A stretch of 64,000 nucleotides of DNA, from the NCBI GenBank assembly GCA_026985075.1, contig JALSQX010000020.1, positions 62,001 through 126,000 of the forward strand. Direction: 5' to 3'. Below the pieces are notes generated by a model. It was not told the DNA's origin, searched no databases, and saw nothing but the letters and a program-made list of their open reading frames with translations. A program made the position numbers and the translations under genes. Positions 52,567 through 61,702 of the stretch are shown piece by piece (positions within the stretch are counted from its first letter, which is position 1; the number at the start of each line of letters is the position of its first letter). This DNA is from Blastocatellia bacterium. GTDB taxonomy: Bacteria > Acidobacteriota > Blastocatellia > HR10 > J050.

Positions 52567-53643
52567 ATGACAGGACGTGCGGTGGGCATCACGGGCATTG
52601 GTGCCTGCGTCCCCGAGCGCGTGCTCACCAATGCCGAGCTGGAGAGGATGGTGGAGACCTCGGACGAGTGGATTCGGACGCGCACCGGTATTCGGGAGCG
52701 ACGTATCGCCGCTCCCACTGAAGCGACCTCCGATCTGGCCGTGCCCGCCGCCCGGCAGGCATTGACCGCGGCAGGCATCGAACCGGAAGCGCTGGATGTG
52801 GTGATCACGGCCACCATGACGCCGGACCGCTTATGGCCGTCGGCCGCTTCCACTATCCAGGGCCGATTGGGAGCGACCCGCGCCGCGGCCTTCGATGTCA
52901 ACGCTGCCTGTTCCGGATTTGTGTATGCTCTGGCCCTGGGGACGCAGATGGTGGGTACGGGATTCGCTCATAAGGTGCTCATCATCGGGGCGGACGTGGT
53001 CTCCAAATTCCTCGATTGGACGGATCGAAATATATGCGTCCTGTTCGGCGATGGAGCGGGTGCTGTGGTGCTGGAGCCGGTCGATGAAGAGGAGGAAGGG
53101 ATGGTGAGCTTCTTCCTGGGCAGCGACGGGGCGCGAGGAGAGACGATGTACCTGCCTGCCGGCGGCAGTCGGCGACCGCCGAGCCACCAGACATTGGACG
53201 AAGGTCTGCACGCGCCACTCATGGATGGCTATCAAACGTTCGAATTCGCCACCTTCGCCATCATGGATGCCATCGAGCGAGTGCTGAAAGGAACGCCCTA
53301 TCAGATCGAAGATGTCGACCTGATCGTTCCTCATCAGGCCAACATCCGGATCATCAAGACGGCGGCGCGGTGGTTGAACGTGCCGACCGAGAGATTCTCC
53401 ATCACCATCGATCGGTATGGGAATACTGTCGCCGCGTCTATTCCCCTGTGTCTCTATGAAGAAGTGCGAGCCGGTCGATTGAAGAAAGGCGACCTCGTTC
53501 TCCTCACCTCCTTCGGAGCGGGATTGACTTGGGCGGGCGCGCTATTGCGCTGGACGTATGAGCCGGCATCGTCGTTCCACCTCAGGGATGAGGTGGAGCG
53601 GAAAGGCGAAGATCCCCTCGATCGTCAGAAAGGAGGAGTATGA
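52567..53643 (+). CDS. 3-oxoacyl-ACP synthase III-like (KASIII), first copy
   Basis: KASIII enzymes condense an acyl-CoA with malonyl-ACP. The 358-residue protein keeps the full catalytic triad: C115 (NAACSGFVYAL), H256 (PHQANIRI) and N286 (YGNTVAAS), and the FGDGAGAVVL turn. The ATG at 52567 follows GGAGAGG; an earlier in-frame TTG at 52543 overlaps the ACP end and is less likely. The C-terminal end runs 25-30 residues past the usual length with a hydrophilic tail, and its stop overlaps the next gene by four bases. Confidence 0.94.
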   Translation: MTGRAVGITGIGACVPERVLTNAELERMVETSDEWIRTRTGIRERRIAAPTEATSDLAVPAARQALTAAGIEPEALDVVITATMTPDRLWPSAASTIQGRLGATRAAAFDVNAACSGFVYALALGTQMVGTGFAHKVLIIGADVVSKFLDWTDRNICVLFGDGAGAVVLEPVDEEEEGMVSFFLGSDGARGETMYLPAGGSRRPPSHQTLDEGLHAPLMDGYQTFEFATFAIMDAIERVLKGTPYQIEDVDLIVPHQANIRIIKTAARWLNVPTERFSITIDRYGNTVAASIPLCLYEEVRAGRLKKGDLVLLTSFGAGLTWAGALLRWTYEPASSFHLRDEVERKGEDPLDRQKGGV

Positions 53644-54665
53644 AACGACGAACCGTCGGCATCACGGGAATCGGCGCCTGCATTCCCCAGCAGATCCTCA
53701 GCAATGCCGATCTGGAACAGCGCCACCGGGTCTCCGACCAATGGATTCGCCGACGCACCGGCGTCGTGGAACGCCACGTGTGCACGCGGGAGCAAGCCAC
53801 CTCCGATCTGGCCGTGCCCGCTGCCCGGCAGGCGTTGGCGGCGGCGGGACTTCAACCGGAAGAGCTCCAGTTCATCATCACGGCGACGATGACGCCGGAT
53901 CATTTGTGGCCCTCGGCCGGCTCGACGATCCAGGGCCGGCTCGGCGCCGCCAATGCGGGCGCCTGCGATCTGAACGCGGCCTGTTCGGGCTTCGTCTATG
54001 CGCTGGCGGTGGGAACGCAGTTGGTGCGCTCGGGACTCTACGACAACGTCCTGGTCATCGGCGCGGACGTCATCTCCAAATTCGTCGATTGGACAGATCC
54101 TAATGCTTATCTCTTCGGTGATGGGGCCGGAGCCGTGGTGCTGCAACCCATCGCCGATCAGGAAGAAGGGCTCATCGATTTCATGCTGGGGAGCGACGGC
54201 TCCCGTGGTGACATTCTCCAGTTGCCCGCCGGCGGCAGTCGGCGACCGTCCAGTCACGAGACGTTGGATCAGGGTTTGCACAAGCCGGTGATGGATGGAT
54301 ATGACACGTTTGAGTTTGCCGCCACCGCCGTCATGGATTCCATCGAAAAGGTCCTCGCCAAGACGCCTTACTCCATTGAGGATGTCGATTTGATCGTGCC
54401 TCATCAGGCCAATCAACGGTTGTTTCGTCCCGTCGCCAAGTGGCTCGGCATCCCCGTGGACAAATTCTTCGTCAACATCGAACGCTACGGGAACACGGTG
54501 GCAGCGTCCGTGCCCATCGGATTATACGAAGCCGTACACCAGGGACGGTTGAAGAAGGGGCATCTGGTCGTGTTGACGGCGTTCGGCGCCGGATTGACCT
54601 GGGCGGGCGCCATCCTCAGATGGACATATTCACCGAACGAGCATCATGAAATACTTCATTCATGA
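53640..54665 (+). CDS. 3-oxoacyl-ACP synthase III-like (KASIII), second copy
   Basis: This 341-residue enzyme is a close paralogue of the upstream one, with the triad C115, H255 and N285 in the same motifs. The main differences are a cysteine at VERHVCTR, one residue less before FGDGAGA, and no C-terminal extension. The two probably work in sequence or as a heterodimer, possibly with different starter units. The gene overlaps both the copy before it and the acyltransferase after it, so all are co-translated. Confidence 0.94.
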   Translation: MKRRTVGITGIGACIPQQILSNADLEQRHRVSDQWIRRRTGVVERHVCTREQATSDLAVPAARQALAAAGLQPEELQFIITATMTPDHLWPSAGSTIQGRLGAANAGACDLNAACSGFVYALAVGTQLVRSGLYDNVLVIGADVISKFVDWTDPNAYLFGDGAGAVVLQPIADQEEGLIDFMLGSDGSRGDILQLPAGGSRRPSSHETLDQGLHKPVMDGYDTFEFAATAVMDSIEKVLAKTPYSIEDVDLIVPHQANQRLFRPVAKWLGIPVDKFFVNIERYGNTVAASVPIGLYEAVHQGRLKKGHLVVLTAFGAGLTWAGAILRWTYSPNEHHEILHS

Positions 54666-55386
54666 ATCGGCGCGACTGGGCGCCGGATGTCACATCGGCT
54701 ACGGCGTGGTGATCGAAGAAGGCGTGGAGATTGGCGATGCCGTGTCACTCGGGCATCATGTCGTCATTTTGGCCGGAACGCGCATCGGATCGGGCACGAT
54801 CATCGAGAGTGGCGCGGTGATCGGTCGTCAGCCCCGGCCGAGCGCCGTGACCAGCCGTCCCGTCTCGCCGCAACCGGGAACGCTCATCGGCGAGAACTGC
54901 CGTATCGGGGCCAATGCCGTCATCTATGCGGGCGTGGAGATGGACGAAGGCGTGCTCATCGGCGATTTGGCTTACGTGCGCGAGAAGACACGCCTCGGCC
55001 GGTATGTGACGGTTGGTTCCGGGGCGCTCATCGGCTATGTGACGATTGGTCCATATAGTAAGATTCAAAGTGGTGCTGGGTTGCTGGGCACCTATGAAGA
55101 TCACGTTTTCATCGGTCCCGGAGTCATCGCCATGGATGATCCCAAGATGGATCGAGTTCGGGATCTGGCGTTTGCCGGGCCTCATGTCAAGCGAGGCGCT
55201 CGCATCGGCGGGGGAGCGATCCTCTTCCCGGAGATCACCATTGGCTTCGATGCCGTCGTCGCCGCCGGCTCGGTGGTCATGCGGGATGTTCCCGACCAGA
55301 AGATCGTGGCCGGAAACCCGGCTAAGGTCATCATGGACGTGCCCGAGGATCAACGTTTTCGCGATCCTTCGCAGCCACCATCATGA
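54646..55386 (+). CDS. Left-handed beta-helix acyltransferase
   Basis: The 246-residue protein is built of isoleucine-patch hexapeptide repeats (IGYGVVIEEGVEIGDAV, IGSGTIIESGAVIG, IGENCRIGANAVIYAG), forming a left-handed beta-helix like WbpD and LpxA-type N/O-acyltransferases. Near the end the GNPAKVI signature of the family is present. It would transfer an acyl or acetyl group to an amino- or deoxysugar. It follows the two KASIII genes by overlap and precedes a GT2 gene, which fits acylation of a nucleotide sugar or lipid-linked sugar. Confidence 0.9.
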   Translation: MKYFIHESARLGAGCHIGYGVVIEEGVEIGDAVSLGHHVVILAGTRIGSGTIIESGAVIGRQPRPSAVTSRPVSPQPGTLIGENCRIGANAVIYAGVEMDEGVLIGDLAYVREKTRLGRYVTVGSGALIGYVTIGPYSKIQSGAGLLGTYEDHVFIGPGVIAMDDPKMDRVRDLAFAGPHVKRGARIGGGAILFPEITIGFDAVVAAGSVVMRDVPDQKIVAGNPAKVIMDVPEDQRFRDPSQPPS

Positions 55387-56114
55387 AGGCCGATTGCCAA
55401 CAGCACCATATCCTGGTTATTTCGGCCGTCTATAACGAAGAGCAGGCCATTGGGCGGGTCATCGAACGGCTCAAGCGGATGGGACTCAACGACATCGCCA
55501 TCGTCGATGATGGTTCCACCGATGGGAGCCTCCGCGTCATGGAGCGTCATGGGGTGACCATCTTCCGCAACGACGCCCAACAAGGCATCGGTCGCGCGGC
55601 GCGAAAGCTCTTCCAATATGCTCGCCAGCACCGCTATGAGATTGTGGTGACGCTGGCGGGGAACGGCAAAGACGCTCCCGAGGAGATCCCTCGATTGCTC
55701 AAACCCATCATCGAAGAGGGATACGATCTGGTACAAGGCTCGCGCTATCTGAAAGGAGGGCGGCATGTGAACATGCCCTTCTATCGATGGCTGGGTACCC
55801 GTCTGATTTATCCGCTCTTGTTCTTTCTGTTCACCGGTCGATGGATGACCGATGCCACCAACGGATTTCGGGCGTTTCGGATGTCGCTGTTTGAGGATCA
55901 GCGCATCGATCTCATGCAGGATTGGTTGGGGCAATATGAACTGGAGCCGTATATTCTGTTCAAAGCCGTCACGCTGGGCTACAAGGTGAAAGAAGTTCCC
56001 GTTTCCAAAATATATCCTGAGCGCGGTCAGAACTACACCAAAATGAAGCCCCTCACCGGATGGTGGAGCATCATTCGCCCTCTCGTGTTGCTGGGTCTCG
56101 GCATCAAACACTGA
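55383..56114 (+). CDS. Glycosyltransferase family 2
   Basis: The 243-residue GT-A enzyme has the nucleotide motif DDGSTD (42-47) and a later ATNGFRAF. Where GT2 enzymes usually keep a DxD-type metal motif, this branch has AGNGKD (92-97). It resembles the dolichyl-phosphate-mannose synthase-like group, with a hydrophobic stretch near residues 145-155 (LIYPLLFFLFTG). It probably transfers a sugar to a lipid carrier or to the acylated unit made upstream. The final gene of the plus-strand ACP operon. Confidence 0.92.
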   Translation: MKADCQQHHILVISAVYNEEQAIGRVIERLKRMGLNDIAIVDDGSTDGSLRVMERHGVTIFRNDAQQGIGRAARKLFQYARQHRYEIVVTLAGNGKDAPEEIPRLLKPIIEEGYDLVQGSRYLKGGRHVNMPFYRWLGTRLIYPLLFFLFTGRWMTDATNGFRAFRMSLFEDQRIDLMQDWLGQYELEPYILFKAVTLGYKVKEVPVSKIYPERGQNYTKMKPLTGWWSIIRPLVLLGLGIKH

Positions 56115-56134
56115 ACGACCGTTGTCAGTTCGAC

Positions 56135-56165
56135 TTGACAATGCTCAACGAAATCGGTTAGTAAT
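56135..56165 (+). promoter_or_regulatory. Candidate promoter of protein B
   Basis: A perfect TTGACA (56135-56140) is followed 19 bp later by AGTAAT (56160-56165). The -10 is imperfect and the spacer long, so this is weaker than the other promoters listed. Confidence 0.35.
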
Positions 56166-56199
56166 TCCCTGAAACGAAATCTGGAGGGGAGAGGCCATC

Positions 56200-58455
56200 A
56201 TGCGATACATCTCTCGAGTCATATACTCTCTCATTGCTCTCGTGATTCTTCTCATGAGTTCCATTGGACATCAGTGGCTGAGCCAAGCCCAATCGGACGT
56301 CATCGTGGTCGATGAACCCCCTGGAGGCTACGTCGTCGCCCGGAGTCCGGTGATCATCACTGGCACGGTTCACGATCCATCGATCGACACCGTCTACATC
56401 AACAAGGTGAACATGCTGGTCGTCTACCTGGGGCGCCTTCGCCCGGATCTGCCCGGCGTTCCCTTTCCCGTGGTTGATGGTCGATTCACCGGGCGCGCGT
56501 ACTTCCTCACCGAAGGCGACAACCTCGTGCGAGTGATAGGCATTGATGGGCAAGGGCACCTCCATCAGGTGGACGTGCCCGTCCGACTCGATCCGGCGTT
56601 GGGACGTCCTGATGTGCGGCTCATTGTGAAACCCAAGAGCCAGCGAGAGGCGCACGGCGCTCCGGTCGAGTACACCATCGAATTGCGCAACCGGACGTCG
56701 CGCCCGCAATCGGGCACCTACGAGATCATGCTCACCCTGCCCGATGGATCGTCAAGGATGATTGCCGAGGGGGTTCCATTCCAGTTGGCGGAGAAGGAGC
56801 GCATGACGCTCGATGCCCGCATCAATCCCTCTGATTATACGTCGCTCACCGGCGATTGTGCGCTCACCGTGACCCTGTTCGACGATCAAGGGAAACAAGT
56901 GGGGCGCGAGTCGTTCGCCTTCGAAACCTATGATCCCGGCGCCTATCCTTTCGTCGACGTCACCCGGCGGGCCGGTCTGCGCTTTCTCCATCGTAACGCT
57001 GGCGAGGGTGGAGGCCTGGCCTGGGCTGATTATGACAATGATGGGTATCCCGATCTCTTCGTGACCAATTTGCGCGGGCCATCGGCGCTGTTTCACAACA
57101 ACGGGGATGGCACGTTCACCAACGTCATCCGGGAGGCGGGACTCTCGGCGTTTGCGGCCAGCGATTCTTCCACGCGATCGGCGGCTTGGGCCGATTATGA
57201 CAACGATGGCTATAAGGATTTGTTCATCGCCGGTCAGCGACAGCCGAGCCGGCTGTATCATAACAACGGGGATGGTACGTTCACCGATGTCACCATCCGA
57301 GCCATCGGTCGGATCGTTCAACCCACCGGCTCGGTGGCCTGGGGCGACTATGACAACGATGGCTGGCTGGACCTGTACGTCGCCGGCTTCTTGACGGCGC
57401 CACCGTCGCTGGACTTCTCCGGGTTGACGAGCGCGCCTCATTATCTGTTTCATAACAATGGCGACGGAACGTTCACCGATATCGCCCCTCAGGTGGGCCT
57501 CAACCGAGAAGGTCCCACCTGGGCCGCCTTGTGGCTGGACTACGATGGGGATGGTGATCTGGATTTGTACATCGTCAACGATTTTGGTGGATTCACCGGG
57601 TATCCCAATACGCTCTACCGAAACGATGGCCCGGGCGGCGTGGGCGGCTGGATCTTCACCAACATCGGACGCGACACACATCTCAGCGACGTCCCCGTAT
57701 TCGGGATGGGACTGGCTGCGGGCGACTACGATCATGATGACGATGTGGATTTGTTCGTCTCGAACATCGGTCTTCCCGTTCTCTATCAACGCCAGGGGGA
57801 CGTCTACCGGGATGCGACCATGGAATCAGGCGTGGGAATTCCGCATCCCACCAATGGACCTTATGCCAGCGAGGACTGGCTGGTCAACTCCTGGGGCAGC
57901 GTGTGGTGGGATTACGATCTGGATGGCTGGATCGACCTCTACGTGGCCAGCAGTGGTATGGGGACGCCCAATTTCTCCATCGCGCCATTCAATCCCAACT
58001 TCCTCTTCCGGAACAATCGAGATGGGACGTTCACCAACGTCGCCCCACAGCTCGGGATCAACCATCCGGGGCGAACGCGCGGCGTCGCTCTGGCCGACTA
58101 TGATCGGGATGGCGATCTGGATCTGGCGCTTCTCAACAATGATGAGTATCTGGTGCTCTATCGGAATGATCTTCCCAGAACGAATCATTGGCTCCAACTG
58201 GCGCTTCGCGGAACGGTGAGCAATCGGGATGCCATCGGCGCCCTCATCATCGTCGAAGCTGGAGACATGCGGCAAGTGCGACCCTATCCCGATGCCAATC
58301 CCATGTGTTCGCAAAACACATTGGAGACGGTCTTCGGCGTGGGTCAGGCTGAAGTCATCGATCGGCTCGAAGTTCGATGGCCGAGCGGTAAGGTCACCGT
58401 CAAGACCAACGTGGCTGTGGACCAACGGCTCATCCTCATCGAGCCGGAGGAGTGA
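56200..58455 (+). CDS. Exported FG-GAP/ASPIC-UnbV (CRTAC1-type) protein B
   Basis: The 751-residue protein has an N-terminal signal anchor (YSLIALVILLMSSIG), two Ig-like domains (about 35-240), about seven FG-GAP/VCBS calcium repeats (DYDNDGYxDLF and variants), and an ASPIC/UnbV end (LQLALRGTVSNRDAIGALI to LEVRWPSGK). The domain order matches protein A, and the Ig-like part starts with the same VxxPSIDTVY-type pattern, so the two are paralogues. It starts behind GGAGGGG. The next FG-GAP gene follows six bases later. Confidence 0.88.
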   Translation: MRYISRVIYSLIALVILLMSSIGHQWLSQAQSDVIVVDEPPGGYVVARSPVIITGTVHDPSIDTVYINKVNMLVVYLGRLRPDLPGVPFPVVDGRFTGRAYFLTEGDNLVRVIGIDGQGHLHQVDVPVRLDPALGRPDVRLIVKPKSQREAHGAPVEYTIELRNRTSRPQSGTYEIMLTLPDGSSRMIAEGVPFQLAEKERMTLDARINPSDYTSLTGDCALTVTLFDDQGKQVGRESFAFETYDPGAYPFVDVTRRAGLRFLHRNAGEGGGLAWADYDNDGYPDLFVTNLRGPSALFHNNGDGTFTNVIREAGLSAFAASDSSTRSAAWADYDNDGYKDLFIAGQRQPSRLYHNNGDGTFTDVTIRAIGRIVQPTGSVAWGDYDNDGWLDLYVAGFLTAPPSLDFSGLTSAPHYLFHNNGDGTFTDIAPQVGLNREGPTWAALWLDYDGDGDLDLYIVNDFGGFTGYPNTLYRNDGPGGVGGWIFTNIGRDTHLSDVPVFGMGLAAGDYDHDDDVDLFVSNIGLPVLYQRQGDVYRDATMESGVGIPHPTNGPYASEDWLVNSWGSVWWDYDLDGWIDLYVASSGMGTPNFSIAPFNPNFLFRNNRDGTFTNVAPQLGINHPGRTRGVALADYDRDGDLDLALLNNDEYLVLYRNDLPRTNHWLQLALRGTVSNRDAIGALIIVEAGDMRQVRPYPDANPMCSQNTLETVFGVGQAEVIDRLEVRWPSGKVTVKTNVAVDQRLILIEPEE

Positions 58456-58460
58456 GGCCT

Positions 58461-60056
58461 ATGCGCACCAGCGGGCATCAGTGGAGTCGAGCGGCCGCCA
58501 TCGGATTGCCCGGCCTGTTATTCCTCTCCCTGACGGTGATGCGCCCATCGCCGCTCGCGGACGAGCAGCCGCTATTGAATTTCTCGCTCATCGATATCAC
58601 CGAGTTGGCCGGCGTCGGTGGAGCGCCCACGTACGGGCGCGGCGTCGCCTGGTGCGATTTCGATCAGGATGGACGGCTGGATCTCTTCGTCTGCAATTCC
58701 ATGGGGCGGAATTATCTCTATCGGAATCGCGGCGGATTGACGTTCACCGACGTCCTGACCGACGTCGGACTCCCGCCCCTGGAAGAACTGACCTGGGGAG
58801 CCGCCTGGATCGATTACGACAACGATGGAGATCCCGATCTCTATCTCACCCAGGGCGGATTCGATAATGCTGATGTCAATCGCCTCTATCGGAATGATCT
58901 GAACACCCTCGGGCGGTTCACCGATGTCACCGAGGTGGCGAACGCGGGAGGCGGGAGACGATGGAGCGTGGGCGCCGCCTGGGCCGATTACGACAACGAT
59001 GGGTTCCTCGACGTGTACATCGCCAATCAGCGGCAACCGAACGTGCTCTTGCACAATCGCGGCGATGGAACTTTTGAAGATGTGTCAGCCACGGCGGGAG
59101 TGGATGACGACGGGAACGCTCGGTTCCCTCTCTGGTTCGATTATAACCGCGACGGATGGATGGATATTTTCGTTCCCAACCAGCGAGGCGTCCACCGGCT
59201 CTACCGCAACAATGGGGATGGGACGTTCACCGACGTCGCCGCGCGAGCTGGAATCCGCAGCATCCCCGTCAATGCCTGGGTTCCCATCACGGAGGACTTC
59301 AATCACGATGGCTGGTTCGACCTGTACATCGTCGTCTGGAATACGCCGAAGACGGCCGAACCGAGCGTGCTCTATCTCAATCAGGGCGACGGCACCTTTC
59401 TCAATGTTGGCGGGGCCACGCACACGGGCATCATCGCCAAGACGATGAGCGTGCAGACGGCCGATCTCAATAACGATGGACACATGGATATTCTCATGGG
59501 CAACGGCGAGCCATCCAGCCCGGGCGAGAATTTCCTGCTGCTCAATGCCTATGATGTCGACACGGGAACGCTCACCTTCGTCAACGTCTCTCAGGCATCG
59601 GGATTGACGGCCGTGACGCCCGGTCGCTCGCATGGTATCGGCGTCGCCGATGCGGACGAGGATGGAGATCTCGAAGTGTATATCAGCGATGGGGGGCCGG
59701 CTCCCGCCAGCCAGCGGCGCGAGCGATACCGAGGGACCAATGAACCGAACCACTTCTTCCTCAACGAAGGAGGGAACAGCAATCACTGGATCAAATTGCG
59801 ATTGGTGGGAACGGTCAGCAATCGCGACGGGATTGGCGCCGAAGTGCGCGTGCGCGTTCAGGACGTGACCCAATATCGGCTGGTCAAGGGCGGGAGCGGT
59901 TTCAGTTCGATGAATACGCCCTTGCTGCACATTGGATTAGGCGCGGCGACGGAAGCCGACTGGATTGAAATTCATTGGCCCAGTGGGATCGTCGAGCGAC
60001 GGGAGCATGTGCCGGCCGATACCACCCTCACCATCATCGAACCGGAGGCGCCATAA
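58461..60056 (+). CDS. FG-GAP/ASPIC-UnbV (CRTAC1-type) protein C
   Basis: The 531-residue protein is the shorter member: a probable signal segment (AAAIGLPGLLFLSLTVM), then directly the calcium repeats (DFDQDGRLDLF, DYDNDGDPDLY, DYDNDGFLDVY, DYNRDGWMDIF and others) and an ASPIC/UnbV end. It lacks the two Ig-like domains of A and B. The ATG at 58461 is better spaced to GGAGG than the GTG at 58452. It is convergent with the membrane protein gene. Confidence 0.87.
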   Translation: MRTSGHQWSRAAAIGLPGLLFLSLTVMRPSPLADEQPLLNFSLIDITELAGVGGAPTYGRGVAWCDFDQDGRLDLFVCNSMGRNYLYRNRGGLTFTDVLTDVGLPPLEELTWGAAWIDYDNDGDPDLYLTQGGFDNADVNRLYRNDLNTLGRFTDVTEVANAGGGRRWSVGAAWADYDNDGFLDVYIANQRQPNVLLHNRGDGTFEDVSATAGVDDDGNARFPLWFDYNRDGWMDIFVPNQRGVHRLYRNNGDGTFTDVAARAGIRSIPVNAWVPITEDFNHDGWFDLYIVVWNTPKTAEPSVLYLNQGDGTFLNVGGATHTGIIAKTMSVQTADLNNDGHMDILMGNGEPSSPGENFLLLNAYDVDTGTLTFVNVSQASGLTAVTPGRSHGIGVADADEDGDLEVYISDGGPAPASQRRERYRGTNEPNHFFLNEGGNSNHWIKLRLVGTVSNRDGIGAEVRVRVQDVTQYRLVKGGSGFSSMNTPLLHIGLGAATEADWIEIHWPSGIVERREHVPADTTLTIIEPEAP

Positions 60057-60157
60057 GAGACCGAGATCGCGCGAGCGCACTCCCCTCCTCGGCTCACCCT
60101 CACCAGCGGCTCATCGGCGTTCCCATCGCTAAGGAGAACGTGATGAGCAACGCGTTC

Positions 60158-61597
60158 TCAAACCGAATCGGCGCGCTCGTCGGCAATGATGAGTCGCCCG
60201 ATGAGGAAGATGACCAGCGGCAGGAAGTGAAAGAGGAGCCGGGCCAGCGTGCCACTCTCCACAAACGCGCGCTCCCAGCGGGCGACGGGAGCGAAAGCAA
60301 TGACGATGAGATCCAGGAGCACTCCACCGAGAACGAGAACATAAAAAAACCAGAGCGGCGATGAGAGAATCTGACGCCGTCGAAGCCAGGAGAGGATTGC
60401 CCATATGACCCAGACGAATCCCCAGGCCGTGAACCGCCCCGCCTCCCGCAAAAATGCCAGAGCGACTCCCGGCAGGTTATGTACCGTTCGCATCACCTCG
60501 GCGGCACTCCAGTGAAATCGAGCCATGGCCGGTTCCGGAGGTAATGTTTGCCGGAAGACGAGCCATGGGCCCAGCATGACCACCCAGATGCCCGCGAAGA
60601 TGAACAGCGAGAGCCACGCCCGCCGCTGACCCTGGCGGAGGAGGAAAACGATGAGGGCTCCGGCCAAGAGAGCACTCATCGCCAACCCCTCGTTCTTGGT
60701 GAATCCGGCCGCCGCCCCGAACAAAGCGGCAGCGACTAACCACGCCAGGCGAGGCCGCAGGAGCCAACGATACGCAGAGACGGCGCTGAGGAAGAAGAAA
60801 CAAGCAAGTGGCACGTCGGCCAGGCCTCCCAGCAGAGCGCTCTTTTTCCCACCGACCAGGAGAATGCGCAGAACTGTCTGATAGGAGAGGAAAGGAACGG
60901 TGACGATCAGGGCGCTGCAGAACAGCGCGTGTTTCCGCGAGGCTCCGGGACGACAGGCCGCGTACAGAGAACTCACCAGGAGGACGACAAAGAGGACGTT
61001 CACGAATTTGAGCCGCGACTCATCCCAGGTTCCCATGATGGTGGCCGCCAAACACTCGAGCAACGGGAGGCCCAAGGGATACTGAGGGCGCGGCCGAACG
61101 CGGGTGAGCATTCCCTCATGATCGAGAAAGCTGGATGAATAGATCGTCTGCTCGTGATAGAGGACATGAGCCTTCCATCCCCAGGTGACCACGGCGTCCC
61201 ACACATCGAATGGTTTGGAGAGAGCAAAGAGGGTGACGAAGGCCAGCGCCACGACCATCAACGTGATGAGGACTTTCTCCCCCGGCGAGAGCGCAGGACG
61301 GACAGCTTCACTCATCCATCCGGCTCGGCGAAGGCGACGCCCGACAAAGATCACCGAGATGAGCGCCCATGGACCGAACAGGAACCACAGATTCCTCGGA
61401 CTCAACGGCACGCCGAGGTACGCCAGATCGAACATGACCAGGGGCGTGAGCCCTAATCCCAAGCCCAGCGCCAGCACCATTTCGTCCATCGGCGAAAGCC
61501 GATGTCGCCGGAACAGCGCCCGTTCGACGAGGTAACCGATGAGCACAATAAGGCCGGCGAACGCGACGAGTTGACCCACCGTGTTCACAATCAGCAC
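60158..61597 (-). CDS. Polytopic membrane protein, possible GT39-type glycosyltransferase
   Basis: The roughly 479-residue protein has about 11-12 membrane segments. An early extramembrane loop contains KPFDVWDAVVTWGWKAHVLY, where an acidic W-D pair before a Trp-rich segment is the usual place of the catalytic site in GT-C (GT39-like) lipid-linked sugar transferases, and PQYPLGLPLLE follows. The fold cannot be proved by eye; it could instead be an unrelated transporter. A GTG (61597) is preferred over the TTG at 61639. It belongs to the glycan region by location only. Confidence 0.72.
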   Translation of the reverse strand: MLIVNTVGQLVAFAGLIVLIGYLVERALFRRHRLSPMDEMVLALGLGLGLTPLVMFDLAYLGVPLSPRNLWFLFGPWALISVIFVGRRLRRAGWMSEAVRPALSPGEKVLITLMVVALAFVTLFALSKPFDVWDAVVTWGWKAHVLYHEQTIYSSSFLDHEGMLTRVRPRPQYPLGLPLLECLAATIMGTWDESRLKFVNVLFVVLLVSSLYAACRPGASRKHALFCSALIVTVPFLSYQTVLRILLVGGKKSALLGGLADVPLACFFFLSAVSAYRWLLRPRLAWLVAAALFGAAAGFTKNEGLAMSALLAGALIVFLLRQGQRRAWLSLFIFAGIWVVMLGPWLVFRQTLPPEPAMARFHWSAAEVMRTVHNLPGVALAFLREAGRFTAWGFVWVIWAILSWLRRRQILSSPLWFFYVLVLGGVLLDLIVIAFAPVARWERAFVESGTLARLLFHFLPLVIFLIGRLIIADERADSV

Positions 61598-61702
61598 CTC
61601 GGCTCCATCTGGCTGAGCGACGCGCCATTCCGCCTTCAACGGGAGCGGTCCTGGAAAGCCATCACTCTCCCCTCGCCATTTTGAACGAGCGCGCGCCGCG
61701 AT

